Shown here: in pieces, positions 47,217 through 59,612 of the stretch
Layout of the letters: every line of letters begins with the position of its first letter
How positions within the stretch are numbered: the first letter of the stretch is position 1
Notes under the pieces: generated by a model
What the model saw: only the letters and a program-made list of their open reading frames with translations
What the model was told of the DNA's origin: nothing
The model's database searches: none
Program-made: the position numbers and the translations under genes
DNA from: Podocnemis expansa
Taxonomy: Eukaryota; Chordata; Testudines; Podocnemididae
Direction: 5' to 3'
NCBI GenBank assembly: GCA_007922195.1
Contig: ML682067.1
Location: forward strand, 3,993,157-4,057,156
Length of the DNA stretch: 64,000 bases

Positions 47217-48060
47217 TACTGTTAATCGTTTGCAGTGATGAAAACTGTTTACCTCTGAAAGGAAAACAAGTAAGAGGGGACATGATAATATATATAAAAC
47301 AATGAATGTTAGCTGCAATCAATAAGGTAAATAAAATGTTAGGATGCATAGGAATAGATGCAGGAAAACATGTAAATATTATCAGTGTTATTATACAAAT
47401 GAGTGGTGCCATCTCATCTGGCTACTGTGCATAGTTCTGGCCATCCCATCTCAAAGTGTTTTGCAGAACTAGAGGAGATTGAGAAAAGGGTGATGAGAAA
47501 GATTAAGGTTGTGGAAAAACTTTTATGTGAGGAGACAATTAAAGACTGTGATTGTTTACCTTTGAAAGGAAATGAATATGAGAAGACATGAGAAAAATAT
47601 ATAAAGTAATGAATGGTCTAGATGAGGGAGACTGGGAAATTCCATTCTCTCTGTCCTGTGACACAAGGGGAGAATCGATTAAATGAAATGTGGCACATTC
47701 AAAACCAATGAAAGGAAACATGTTTTCACACACCACACGTGGAACTCTGTCACAGGATGTCATCAGTGGCACAAAATTAACAAGATTTAAAGAGAGACTG
47801 GACATTTATGTGGCTAAAAAGAATATTAGGATCATAATAGTTAATGCCAACAAATTCGGAAAGAGATTAAAAGAATCTCAACCTTCAAGATTTAGGCTCC
47901 TCTAGCTGTTGGAGACCAGGATCAGACATAGTGGGAAGGGCTAATTATCCTATGTCTGCCTAATGTGAGGTTTCTTGAACTTTCCTCTGAAGTGCTGGTA
48001 TTAGCTCCTGTTGGAGGCAGGATAGTGGACTAGAAAGGCCACCGGACTGATAAGTAGTAT
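47217..48060 (+). mobile_element. CR1 LINE 3' part, sense
   Basis: Plus-strand segments around CTAGAGGAGATTGAGAAAAG, ACCTTTGAAAGGAAATGA and AGAGACTGGACATTTATGTG correspond to the C-terminal end of the CR1 reverse transcriptase and its 3' untranslated tail (compare 51525-52376 and 61724-61981). An internal near-duplication of the TTTACCTCTGAAAGGAAA block (about 47250 and 47558) suggests two overlapping fragments. No intact frame. Confidence 0.6.
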
Positions 48061-48271
48061 GGTTCCTATATTTTTTACTGGCATGATTCAAACATCTTTT
48101 ATTTCTTTCTCCAAATCTGCAGCTAGAGCTTCATCACAAACTGACCTAAAACGTGAACTTCAGCAACTAAACTGAATTTGGCAGCCTAACACTTGAGCTG
48201 AAAAACTAAAAGCTTCCATCAGTTACCTCTGGCATTAGATGATGTTTGGTTGCAGAATTTGACTTCTTTCA

Positions 48272-48560
48272 GTCTACATCTACACTAGGAGTTAAGGGTG
48301 AGATTTCCTTGCTTGAGTAGCCATAGTTGAGCTCACTTAGCAAGAGTTAAGCATACTATAAATAGTAGTGTAGCATGGCAGTGATGAGTCATGGCAGAGT
48401 AAAAATCCACCTGAGCCCCATGGGTACATACTTGGCTCAGCTAGTCTGTGCCACCATGGCTACATTAATGTGATTAAAATGGACTTGATGATATGGGGCA
48501 TGAATGTGTCTATGCAAGCTAGGGAATCACACCCCTAGCTCCTAGCGTAGATATAGCTTT
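48272..48560. mobile_element. MITE with GTCTACATCTACACTAGGAG ends
   Basis: The left end GTCTACATCTACACTAGGAG pairs with the right end CTCCTAGCGTAGATATAGC as imperfect inverted repeats. Similar termini to the Harbinger-like elements, and related internally to the degenerate copy at 24553-24770. No clean target duplication. Confidence 0.65.
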
Positions 48561-48654
48561 AGTTGTACAGTGCTGTGATATTAAGGACATAACCAGCCTG
48601 GCAAAACATTGCCACCTGCTCAGAGTTTTGCATTCGTGTCCTAATTTTGATAAG

Positions 48655-49391
48655 TTCCAAAGGGGTAGCCGTGTTAGTCGAGTTTAGCAAAACAAACAAG
48701 GAGTTCTGTGACACTTAAAGACCAACACATTTATTTATTGCATGAACTGTTGTTGGAGAAAACTCCACTTTGTCAAATGCTTAGAAGATGGGGGAACTTG
48801 ATAGACCAAATTGGAGTAAATGGGAGCAAATGGATCCATTGTCTACGCCCAAGCCCTAAGATATAACCACATTTGCTCCAGTCCCTCAGACAGAGACAGA
48901 CACCTTCAGGATCTCTATCAAGCATTCTTAAAACTGCAGTACCCACCTGCAGAAGTGAAGAAACAGACTGACAGAGCCAAGCAAGTATCCCAAAGTCAAC
49001 TACTACAGGAGAACCCCAAGAAAGAAAACAATAGACCACCATGGTCACCAACTACAACCCCCAAGTCAGACCTCTACAGCACATCATCAGGGATCTACAG
49101 CCTATTCTACAAGACAATCCCTCACTCTCAAGCTTTAAGAGACAGACTTCTCTTCGCCTGTACAGATAGCCCCCAACCCTAAGCAGACATTCACCAGCAA
49201 CTACAGACCTAACAGAACCATTAAAGCAGACACATACCCCTGCAACAAACCACACCTGCCACCTTTGCCCACATATCTGCACAAAAGACATTATTATAGG
49301 ACCTAATAAAAGCAGCTACTCCATGAAAGGCTCATTTACCTGCTCATCCACCAATGTGATTTATGCTCTCATGTGCCACAAATGCATGGCC
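48655..49391 (+). mobile_element. Penelope-like retroelement fragment
   Basis: After a terminal-repeat block (48655-48790) comes a coding remnant. 48820-49182 has RYNHICSSPSDRDRHLQDLY and a QYPPAEV segment, matching the end of the Penelope reverse transcriptase. Further on, in changing frames, a linker with a CHLCP-like cysteine stretch is followed by KGSFTCSSTNVIYALMCHKC (about 49326-49385), the beginning of the GIY-YIG endonuclease domain. The sequence is then cut off by CR1 from about 49392. Frames are broken. Penelope elements use GIY-YIG instead of an apurinic-type endonuclease. Confidence 0.75.
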
Positions 49392-52376
49392 AAATATCTA
49401 AACAAATACTTCGTCTCCAATTTTAATGAGGGTAATGATGAGTATAGGGATAGTGGTAGGGTAGCCAATAGGAATGAAGACATGGAGGTAGAAATTACCA
49501 CATCCGAAGTAGAAGCTAAACTCAAAAGCTATGTCCACACATAACTGGTTATTTCAAAATAAGTTATTCCAAAATAACTTATTTTGAAATAAAAAAGCCT
49601 TATTTTGAAATGAAATAAAAAATTTTTAATTTGAAATAAGGGAAACCCTGAAAGCGAAATAGCAGGCCCTTTTTGTGGACATGCTATTTCGCTTCAGGAG
49701 AGGGGCAGCATGGGAGGTGTGGCAACATGGCCCCCTGGCAGGGCCATGTTGCCAACCAATCCCCTGCCTGCCTCTCACCTGGAGAGCCAAGTAGGAGAAA
49801 ACTGACTCCCCAGCTGCTGTTGGGGCAGCAGGGGAGGGGCTGTTGGGCACTCGTGGCCCCAGAGCTGGGCGGCTGCTGCCCAGGCAGGGGCCGCGGGCTC
49901 CAGCTCTGCCTGCCACCCGAGCTGTCCTGTTGCCGGGCAGGCGAGGGCAATGCTGCCCAGGTGAGGGCCACGCCAAGCCCAGGCAGCAGGCAGAGTGGGT
50001 GCCCACAGCCCCCACCAAGGCAGCATGTGCTGAACCCCGGTGGCAGGCAGAGCCGATGCCTGCACCAGCAGCCCCTCCAGCTGCTGCTGGAGCCCGGGCT
50101 GGGAGCGAGCCTGGGGCACTGGCAGAGCTAGCTGGTCACCCCCCTCCCCCAGCCCCTGGCTGCCTACAAGCTGCCAGGGGAGATGCCCGCTCGGGTGTCC
50201 CTGGCCGCTTGAAAGCGTCCGGGGGGGGGGTGCTGGTTCCCCCAGCCCCTCGCAGGCTCTGCAGCCTGTTGTCAATTTTACAAAACCACAGTTCTGAAAT
50301 AACCCTCATTTTGATACAAAACTAGATTTTACTGTATTGAAAAGATTTTCCTTATTTTGAAATAAGGGAGCTCCTTATTTTGAAATGAGGAAACATCGTC
50401 TGGACCTGTTAAGTTTTATTTAGAAACAACAGTAGTTGTTTTGAAATAAAAGCCTTGTGTGTACATAGCCAAACTGTTTAATGGGACTGAACTGGGGAGC
50501 CCGAATAATTGCCAACCAAGAACATTAAAGGAACTGACACATAAAATTGCAAGCCAATTAGCTAGGATTTTTAATGAATCTGTAAACTCAGAGGTTGTAC
50601 TGTGTGACTGGGGAACTGCTAACGTAGTTCCTATCTTCAAGAAAGGGAAAAAATGTGATCCCGATAACCACAGAATTGTTAGTTTGACCTTGATTTTATG
50701 CAAGGTCTTGAAAAAAAAGTTGAAAGAGAAAGTACTGAAGTATACTGAGGTTAACCATTACTGGGGTAAAATACACCATGCCTTTACGAGATGCCAGACC
50801 GACCTGATCTGTTTTGAGAAGATAACAGATATTTTGAGAACAAAGGGAATGCAGAGGGTCTAATTTATGTATATTTCAGTAAGGTATTCGATACAGTTCC
50901 ACACAAGGAAATTAAATTGGAAAAGACAGGGATTAATATGAAAATAGAAAAGTGGGAAACAGGTTAAAAGGGAGGCTACAACTGGTCATATTGAATGGTC
51001 AGTTGTCAGACTGAAGAGAGGTTACTAGTGCAGTTCCTCAGGGATTAGTCTCGGGCCCAGTCTTATTTAACCTTTTTGTTACTGAACTTGGCACAAAAAG
51101 AGGGAATGTGCTAATAACATTTGTGGATGACGTAAAGTTGGGAGCTTTTTTCAATACATAGAAGGATTAAGATATCATACAGGAAGATCTGGATGACCTT
51201 GTAAACTGGAGTAATAGGAAGAGGATGATATTTAATAATGGAAAGTGCAAGGCCATGCAGTTAGGGATTAATAAGAATTTTTCCTTTAAGCTGGAAACTT
51301 ATCAGTTGGAGGTGGCAGAGGAGGAGAAGGACATTGGCATATTGGTTGATCACAGGATGACTATGAGCCAGCAATGTGATGTGGCTGTGAAAAAAGCTAA
51401 TGCAATCCTAGGAAGTATCAGACAAGGTATTTCCAGTAAAAAAAAAAAAATAGGGGGATACTAGTACCATTATACAAGACACTGGTGAGACCTCATCTGG
51501 AATATTGTTGCAGTTCTCCACCACATGGTTAAGAAAGATGAATTCAAACTGGAACAGTTACAGAGAAGGACTATAAAGCTGATCTGCCAAATGGAAAACC
51601 TGCCTTATGAAAGAAGACTTAAAGAGCTTGGAGTGTTTATCCTAACCAAAAGAAGATTGAGGGGAGATATGATTGCTCTCTATAAATACTGTATACCAGA
51701 GGGATACATACTAGTGAGGGAGAGGAATTATTTGAGTACAGCACCAATGTGGACACAAGAACAAATGGATACAAACTGTCCATTTGGAAATGTAGGATTT
51801 AAGTTAGATGTAGGTTTCTAATCATACAAGGAGTCAAGTTCTGTAATAACTTTCCAAGAGTTGCTGTGGGAGCAAAAACCATAACTGCTTTCAAAACTGA
51901 GTTTGATAAATTTACAGAGTGGATGATATGATGGGATAGTCTATTCTGGAAACTGACTGATCATTGACTGGTGGTATTGGATATGCTAGTGACCTAAGAA
52001 GGGAGGACAGATGGGATGAGTTCTGAGTTATTACAGAGAATTCTTTCTTGGGTGTCTGGCTGATGTGTCTTCCCCAAATGCTCAGGGTTTAACTGATCAT
52101 CATATTTAGGGTTGGGGAGGAATTTTCCTCCAGAGCAGATTGGCAAGGGCTGGTTTTTTTTGTTTTTGGCCTTTCTCTGTAGGATGGAGCATGCACGGCT
52201 CATTTGCTGGTGGATTCTCTGTACCTAAAGTCTTTAAACCATGAATTGAAGACATTAATAACTCAGTTACAGGTTAGAGGTTTATTAGAGGAGTGGTCAG
52301 GTGAGATTTTGTGGCCCGCATTGTGCAGGAGGTCAAACTACATGATGATATTGGTTCCTTCTGACCTTAGAGTCTA
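49392..52376 (+). mobile_element. CR1 LINE, 5'-truncated, interrupted by a MITE
   Basis: Begins with NKYF-like coding (49398) and resumes after the MITE at 50471 with TANVVPIFKKGKKCDPDNHR, the usual CR1 RT motif. FVDD stands at about 51122-51133 in place of FADD, followed by NGKCKAMQLGINKNFSFKLE, KDIGILVDHRMTMSQQCDVA and, at 51525-51821, [14 protein letters not shown]. The 3' tail near 52300 (TGCAGGAGGTCAAACTAC, CCTTCTGACCTTAGAGTCTA) is the standard CR1 end. Frameshifts and stops occur throughout. Confidence 0.88.
49527..50470. mobile_element. Harbinger-like element with iterated TTATTTTGAAATAA and GC-rich core
   Basis: A 944-bp insert that splits CR1 coding sequence. Ends AGCTATGTCCACACA and TGTGTGTACATAGCC. 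The outer arms hold many copies of ATTTTGAAATAA and TTATTTCAAAATAA words. The core (about 49690-50275) is GC-rich with GGCAGGC/GCTGCTG-type units. Same design as 28249-29237. The target duplication appears to be AAA (left 49524-49526, right 50471-50473), weaker than TAA. Confidence 0.82.
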
Positions 52377-52879
52377 TATATACATATATTTTAAGCTGAG
52401 AAGAATCAGTGTCTCAAAGAATTGTAGAAGTTTAAATTAATTTTTGGATAACTCAGACTTTACAGAATCCTTTTTCAGGATCACCAGGTATCTGTCTAAA
52501 GAAACCAGTGTAGAATTTTAAGACTGATTGGTACAGAATTTATTTATACTCAAAAGACACCTTCTCTCTCAATTACCCTCTCACCATTTTCTGATGGGAA
52601 GGATCCTGACTGGACATCATGGACCGAGAGAAGACCAAAGCACAAGCACCGCAGAATGGGAACTGCACCACCGCTCCCTTCTCCTTTACTCCTCTACTTA
52701 GCCATTAAACTGGGCCAGGGAAGCTTGACCCACCTGAATAGTGGTTCCTGGGTGCAACTTTCCTCCCCCCATCTATCAAGATAGGGGTGTTTCAGAAGCC
52801 TCTTACTCTACTGTTAGCTGTCCCTTACTCCTTCTCCTTCTTGTAGATTAGGAGCTGCTCCGTTTATGATGCTGTTGGT

Positions 52880-53000
52880 CTAACTAGTCACCTGTTTCTA
52901 GGGATCAGAAAGGAATTTTCTCATTTGGGCCAACTGGCATGAGCTCCAGTGTGGTTTTTTGCCTTCCTTTTAGCTCCTGGAGGAACATATGGGTTGAAAG
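52880..53000 (+). mobile_element. CR1-like 3' tail fragment
   Basis: Words such as GATCAGAAAGGAATTTTCTC, CCAACTGGCATGAGCTCC and TTTTTTGCCTTCCTTT parallel the 3' untranslated tail of the CR1 at 52090-52190. Short, so assignment is tentative. Confidence 0.45.
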
Positions 53001-55397
53001 CAGCAAAATTCCAAATTCATATAATGCGGGAGAGATCATTGACTTTTTGCAACTTGTGGCTGGTGTCTTGTGCACATAAAAACTAAAAAGGCAGGCTCCC
53101 AGAGGTAAATGAGAATCAGGATTTCGCTATTGGATCTTTCACTCAGCAGTTGAAAGGGACCTGGAATCTTTGCAAAGCTGAGATGAGACAGCCCCCAGCC
53201 CTCTACCAGTCCACTCCCCATGGCACTGTTTGGTTTTTTATTAAAATCCTATGGGAGGACAGGACAGACATTGTAGCATTCTACCTTCAGGTATAAATAA
53301 TGGGGCTGTAGCCTGCCACTTATTCCACCTCATGTGTCTGTCACTCATTCCCTTACCTGTTCTGGTCAGTTTATTCATGATTTTGCTTGGCTTTACCACC
53401 TGATAACCAATTTAATGATAGTTTATTTAACTTTGATAAACAAATCCCATGTTAACTCCCAGTACATGATTTATCTGGGGTGACTAATTGAGGTAATCAG
53501 GATCCAGATGCTGTCCAAATTTTAGATTCCTTCTGAGTCTGGACATTATTCAAGCTATATCCATAATCTGACTGCAAATCTGCATCTGCCATCCTGACTG
53601 AACAGGTGGATTGCTCTTGTGAACATATTTTAAATCACAAAATTTCCATTCATTTCTGCTTTCCCCAGCGTATTGCTTTCTTCAGCCTCTTGGGCCCCCT
53701 TACTCACTAATGCTGTCTTGTGGGAAATGAGTTCATTTGCCCACTTTCCCCTCTCTGGTTTCTCAGTGTGCCTGCTGGTGATACTTGCCTAATTCTTTTT
53801 TAGGGTGTCTAAAACAGACCATCAGCCCCCATCCATCACATGTCTTCTGGCTCCATCCTCCCTCCCTGCTTCATACAAGGCAGGGGGAAACTGTGAAGTA
53901 CACTCTACTGCTGTGAGTTTGGCCTACCTGATTGATCCAGCCAAGACAGTGACATAAGCATAGTTAGGGCCTAACTCATGTTTAAGTCATAAAGAGTGGT
54001 AACTGAACCCACAAGCCTGCACCCATCAACCTGAATTAGAGGGTAAGGTTCCTGTCAGGTCTGAACTTGAGAAGTAGAACAAAGAGATTATAAGATACGA
54101 GAGGAGAAAGTACTAAAGAACAAGCTCATTTAAACTCCTGTCCAGTTCTCAGGGTTCCCTGTCCTTTCTTTTCTCCCTAACATGTTTTATTTATTTCAGC
54201 CTTGTATATTATTAATTTGCATTGTTTTCTTCATGTTAATATAAAACCAGAAGTTTTCCTTTACTTCAGAAGTGGTGGTTCTGATGGAGGAGGGGTGAAA
54301 ATGAAGGACTTCAGTTCCTTGAAATTCCCTTTGAGCATTAATCCTTGCAGTAGGATTGCTAACTGCCCCAAAATCTATAATATACATCCACTCCTTAACC
54401 TCTTCTCCCAGTCAATACATAAACTCCAGATCTTTCAAGAATTGCCTCAGAGGAATGAGTGTGCTTTGTAATGCAAGACATGTTCTCTCAATTAAATACA
54501 CAAACTATTAATATTGCTGTAGACTGTCGCACTGAAGTTTTCTACTATCATTTGTTCACAATTAGTCAGTTTTGCAACCCACAAAGCCATAGCTTTCTAC
54601 TCTAAATCTTAATTTCTGTCTCCTTTGAGTATGTGTATGTTTGGAGTATGTATAAAGACAATAACAGTTCTGTGCAGAAACAACAATACTATATAGAGTG
54701 GCAATGAGGAGTTATAATGAAGGGAGGTGGGAATCTAGAAACAAAAGAGGTCACTTCTCCAGACAGGATTATACTTTCGTTGTTTACAGCCCTTCCCTCA
54801 TTCTTTTCAACAAGTATCAAGAAAAAGATGCTGGCACTACTATAAATCCATTTTCTGTTCTCTCTTCCATCCTGTTTGCTTATTTTATCTGGCTTCTGAA
54901 ATACCAATCATGATTTTTGTTGCTGCTGAAAATTTTTTCCACAAACATTTTCCCATTTTTAAAAAGCCTGCTCTAATTAAAAGGATTCTCCCCCTCCAAA
55001 AGACAAATGGCAGGGATCAAATAAATCACATATTATTATATAAGAATAAGAAAGCACTCAATCCTGCTAGAAAAGTTCACAGAAATGAATGCCACAGAGA
55101 TAGTGAAGTATTAAAAATAACAATTAGTCAACATCTTTTGTGAACTCTACCCATTGGATGCCTGTCACATACGGCGTTGGAGGCTGAATTAACATGTATC
55201 AAAAGAGATTTCTGGCACTAAAAACCCCCAAGAAATATAAATCATCATAAGCTACTGATATTCAGGGAACAAAGATATTTCATATATTTGATAATCTAAA
55301 TTCAGTCCTTCACCTGCAAGAAGTGATCTTTGTTATCTGTCTCGTAATTTATTTCCCTTCCAAATCCATAACAGTCTGCATTTTCTAGCCTTTACAG

Positions 55398-55567
55398 CAG
55401 GGATCTCAAACTCAAATCACCATGAGGGCTGCACGAGGACTAGTACATTAGCCCCAGGGCTGCACTACTGAAACCTTTTCATACAATGATATTGCAAATA
55501 TTGATAATGATAGTGTGATTGTGGACCACAGGAAATAAATTTAGCGGCTGTGAATTTGAGACCCCTG
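55398..55567. mobile_element. hAT-like MITE, inverse orientation to 5566-5754
   Basis: A 170-bp element with ends CAGGGATCTCAAACTC and GAATTTGAGACCCCTG, flanked by perfect 8-bp duplications CTTTACAG (55390-55397 and 55568-55575). It is the reverse-complement orientation of the copy at 5566-5754. Confidence 0.92.
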
Positions 55568-56640
55568 CTTTACAGTATGCTGAAAGGTTTATCTTTTCTC
55601 CTTGGCCACAAGTATTGAGTAAGGTTGAGCTGTGGTGATGAGAGACTCTAGTGGGGACTTTGTGAGTAGGCTTTTTGGTTTTTGTTATGTTAGATTTGAT
55701 ATGGGGTAATTGATCACTCTGTCTGTTTATTAGGGTGTATTTAAAAAGATGGTCAAAGGTTGCAGAGCACTTGATGGATGCTGCTTTACTGTAGTTTGTA
55801 GAAATTCAGATCAAATAATTATACACGTGACAGTAAAGCTAACAGAGCTTCAGCAAAGATAATTTGCAATACATGAATCTACTTTAGTTTAAAATTTATA
55901 TGATTCATGTACCTACAATAGCAATGCATAAAAGACTGCCTTAAAATCTAAATAATTTTTGATTTAGTGCAGTTTTCATTAATTTCTTATTTACAGTGAA
56001 CAAATATTGTTTGAAATCCTGGTGTTATTGAAGTCACTGAGAGTTTTGTCATTGACTTCAGTGGAGCCAGGACTTACTAAACATAAGCACTTACTAAATG
56101 GTAAGTGCTAAATTTAGCTCTTTAGACTGACCCTGAAAGCAGACCCCCATTTTGGACTGGTACCATGGTGGGACTCTGCAAGGCAAGAGAGTCTATGCTA
56201 GTGGCTCCAGTTGCAGAATAGGGGCCTTGCAGAATGTTGCTGTTTAAAAAAACTCTCTGCAAAAAACAAACTCAGGAAGCAAAACCAGTATGTCTTCCAC
56301 AGCTTTTAATTCAGTGTGTCTGGTATTCTATTTCCCAGATCCGAACACAGATGTTTTATTCACTAGATTCATTCCCTGATTGATTCATTTGTCCACATTG
56401 TTATATTTGCAAAAATGAAAAATAATATCTGTTGAAAAAATAAAACTATTTTACAGCTTTCTGTTGTGCAAGAAAAGGGTCTAACCACTGCACTGAATTA
56501 TGACTGATAAAGAAATAAGTCCTATATTTACTGGGCTCTAAGGCTCGGAGCTTTGTAACTGTCTGCTGAACAAACTAAGTATTTTAGTGGGTTCATTGTA
56601 TAACTTAGAATTGCTTTTCAGTGTCTTCTGCATTATTTAC

Positions 56641-56725
56641 CTTCTCCAAGTGTCCTATGCAGCACGTCATGTTTTGCTTGCAGCTTTGTGATGAGATTAC
56701 TCCCTTCCAGATATTCTCTGAATTT
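56641..56725 (-). CDS. SRGAP1: SRGAP1 exon 4 of window: end of F-BAR extension
   Basis: 85 bases between CTGCAG and a GTAAAT donor. The translation contains REYLEGSNLITKLQAKHD and ends LGEG with the last glycine codon split after its first base. This is the well conserved end of the F-BAR extension. The exon leaves phase 1, which the following 28-base micro-exon takes up. A 10.3-kb intron full of retroelements follows. Confidence 0.96.
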
Positions 56726-56833
56726 CTGCAGAGATGAAAATCAATGGATTAATCTGAACTGTTTCTTAAATTCCAGGATCTTTTGAAAAGGTGTTTGCAC
56801 CACATCACGTGGCTGAAGAAGTAACCAACATAC

Positions 56834-57031
56834 CATGAAATAGAACTGCTCTGTCTCCTGCTGGTTAGCTCTTCTTTTTGCAATACTGGGCTTACTCATG
56901 TAAGTTTCAGAAACTGTTGACTTCACAGACTCTGTAGAACGACTGTGCTGGAAACATTCTGACACGTCATAGTCCTCAATGGTGACCATGTCTTGTATTG
57001 TCTGCAGAGTAGCTTCTGTTGTTTTCTTAAC
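56834..57031 (-). CDS. SRGAP1: SRGAP1 exon 3 of window: F-BAR extension
   Basis: 66 codons, phase 0 at both ends. The acceptor is CACCAG just before GTTAAG and the donor follows the codons for FYFM. The translation includes TEATLQTIQDMVTIEDYD, then a serine-rich stretch with CFQHSRSTESVKS and SKPSIAKRRANQQETEQF. This is the F-BAR extension characteristic of srGAPs, and this wording fits SRGAP1 best. Only 108 bases separate it from the next exon. Confidence 0.96.
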
Positions 57032-59510
57032 CTGGTGTGAACACATGCAATTTATCAAACAGAAAAGAATATAAATAAATCCTAGAAGCATCTTAAAATG
57101 GTAACTAATTACTAAAATGAATTTATTGTTACATGTTCTGTGAATGAACTGTAGTGTATGACCATAGCAAGATATATGCGCTGGTGTAGAAATAATAAAG
57201 AAATCATTTATTCCAGGTCTATCTCTATGCTTTAATTGGTTACTATAAGAAAACACAGGCTGTTCATTTGTTGACTGAAAGGTAACCTCAAAGTCTGGCC
57301 TTGGAAAAATAAAACTGGAAAAAAGTGGTAGTGAATAAAAACAATATTGGTACTCTGACCTGAAATGGCAGCTTCACAGATTAAAATATAACTGAGCTGA
57401 TCTGATGGGATGGCTGGCAGTGCACTGTGTTTTCCAGTCACAAACCCTGGTGCAGCAGTAACTTTATATTGGCAAAGGGTTAGAAGTGTTATAAAAATCA
57501 TACCTATAACTCACAGGTGCAGTGTGAATGAAGAGAAGATGGAATATGGTCTAACTTACACAGCTAGTTCAGCATCTCCTAGTAGCTAAAGAATTGAGGA
57601 GCTAATGCGACCATTTGATGTGGACAGATGACTATAAAGGGAAGAGATACACTGCATCCCCACTATGAAAAGATAAGTAATAAGATCTAAAGGGTAGGGT
57701 GTGTATCACCAAGCTCTGCTGTAGTGAGGATCTTTGAAAGTATAGCTGGTGACCTGCTCCCTTCTTCCATAAAGTCAGTTCTATATGTCCGTTCTTTGTA
57801 CAGACAAATCTTTCTCAGTGAAACAATGATTTCCCATTCACATGCCCTGGACTGCTATCATTTGCCTCCTGCTTCTCCCTATGTTTACAAATTTATCTGG
57901 GGAGCAATCAAAGACATTCTTTTTCTCTCACTTTAATCTCATTTACTCCCCACATCTCCTCAATGTTGAATCTGAGTTACTTTCTGAATTTAAATAATGT
58001 AATAGATTATTGTAGAATAAGAAAATGCTATGGCTTTTAGTTTTAGGAACAGAACCTTATTTATACTGCTCTGAAGTAGGCACAAGTATAAACTCATGTA
58101 CAATGTAAGGCTCCCTGTCCCCCATATGCTGCCAGAGTACTGCAAAGAGCCCTAAATCCTTTTTTAAATTTTTAAAGAGGAGAACATCTTTCTTTTACTA
58201 AGTGAACCATCACCAGGACAGACATTCACTATCATCATATATATAAATAGCACTACCTAAGAGCTTAATGAAGACTCTGACTCTGCTGCCACAGAACACA
58301 GCCAAAATTTCTTCATGGTTCACAACTGGCAATCTGGGGATTAACAATTTATCTTAGGTTAAATCCCTGGTTTAGAGAGCGAAGGGGGAATTAAATAACT
58401 AGACATCAGTAATTCTGCTAATAAAACTTCTTAGAATCTCAGCAGCTGCCTCCAAAACAGACAAATTCTATTTTCTAGGAAACAATAAATGAAAGTTTTA
58501 ATCTATTGTTACATTTAGATGTGGTTCAAACTCTGAAAATCCAAAATGCATGGAACATGCATAAATCTAGAATCTGTGTTCTTCTGTATAACAACAGTTC
58601 CATGCAGACAGCTGCAATGGGAGGTTCTTTGCAGTGGCTTGCCAATGACCTTAGCTCTGAGGTACTGAACAGGGGAAATTTACTGTGCTAGTTTCAGCAA
58701 AGACTCACTGGCTAATATACACATGTACTGCCAAGAGTGAAAAACTCTGTTTTTGCTTAAATACACTAGTTTCAGTAAAAGTGGACTGAGCAGTGACAAG
58801 GAAAGTATAGCAGTTTCATCAAAAACCCCTGGTTTAAAACCACCACAATCATCAAAGGAATACATTTAACTATATCTGGTTTAAAAATAAATGCTTTGAC
58901 TGGAATAAAAATATTTCCTTTAAAAAGCAAAACTGATGTATTATACAACACAAGTCAACAAAAGATTAGCTGAAACACAGGGTATCATCTTTTCTTAAGC
59001 TAAAAAAAGAGCCACAAAATAAGAATATTTTTACTGAATCCTGAATTTCCAGAAACTGATAGATAAAAACTAAGACACAGTGAATTCTTACTGAAAGCAA
59101 TATGCAATCTCAATGCACATATTTTCAAAGCACTTATAATTGATTCTGACTCATTACTGACTTCATTCCAGTCCTTTCCTAAAAGAGAATGTTTGTACAA
59201 AACCATGGGGGTGTTTTTGGTCTGATCCATTTCTACGGGCGCTTCCAAGATCTGCAGGACCAAATTTTGCACTGGCACATCTGCATGACTCCCTTGAGTG
59301 ACAGTGACATGCACAGAATGTATTAAGGCACAATTTCACCTTTGGGGTAGTGTTTAACTTTGATTTTTTAATTGATATTATGAATGAAAATTGTTTGTAG
59401 AGACAAACAGTTTTAGTTTAAATCATGTGTCTTAAGTCTTCTACACTGTTGAAACCATCCTTCTCCCAAAATGCCATTTATTGTACTTTACAAGCAGAGT
59501 CAAATCTCAC
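57032..59510 (-). other. SRGAP1 intron between exons 2 and 3
   Basis: 2.5 kb of AT-rich intron in which I recognise no repeat, RNA gene or exon. Confidence 0.8.
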
Positions 59511-59612
59511 CTCTTCATTTTCAATTTTGAGTGTGGCCAGTCGTGACTGCAGCTGCTGATACCTAAGCATAAGCTCTGCTTGTACAGGTTGCTGTGCACT
59601 GACCTGACAAAC
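59511..59612 (-). CDS. SRGAP1: SRGAP1 exon 2 of window: F-BAR to extension linker
   Basis: 34 codons, phase 0 at both ends, acceptor TTTTAG and donor GTGAGA. The translation has CQVSAQQPVQAEL followed by a glutamine- and leucine-rich coiled-coil segment (RYQQLQSRLATLKIENEE). This matches the end of the F-BAR coiled coil of srGAP1. It joins without a phase change to the exon at 63149-63370 and to the next one at 56834-57031. Confidence 0.95.

Larger units (their letters stand above)
46295..56640 (-). other. 10.3-kb SRGAP1 intron between exons 4 and 5
   Basis: Contains the Penelope/CR1/MITE nest and other elements listed separately. Stretches with nothing recognised are 46295-46689, 48061-48270, 52377-52880, 53001-55389 and 55576-56640. 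Confidence 0.8.

Noticed and set aside
49626..50325. Open frames of 95-166 codons on both strands
   Set aside because: Same situation in the core of the element at 49527-50470. No family resemblance.
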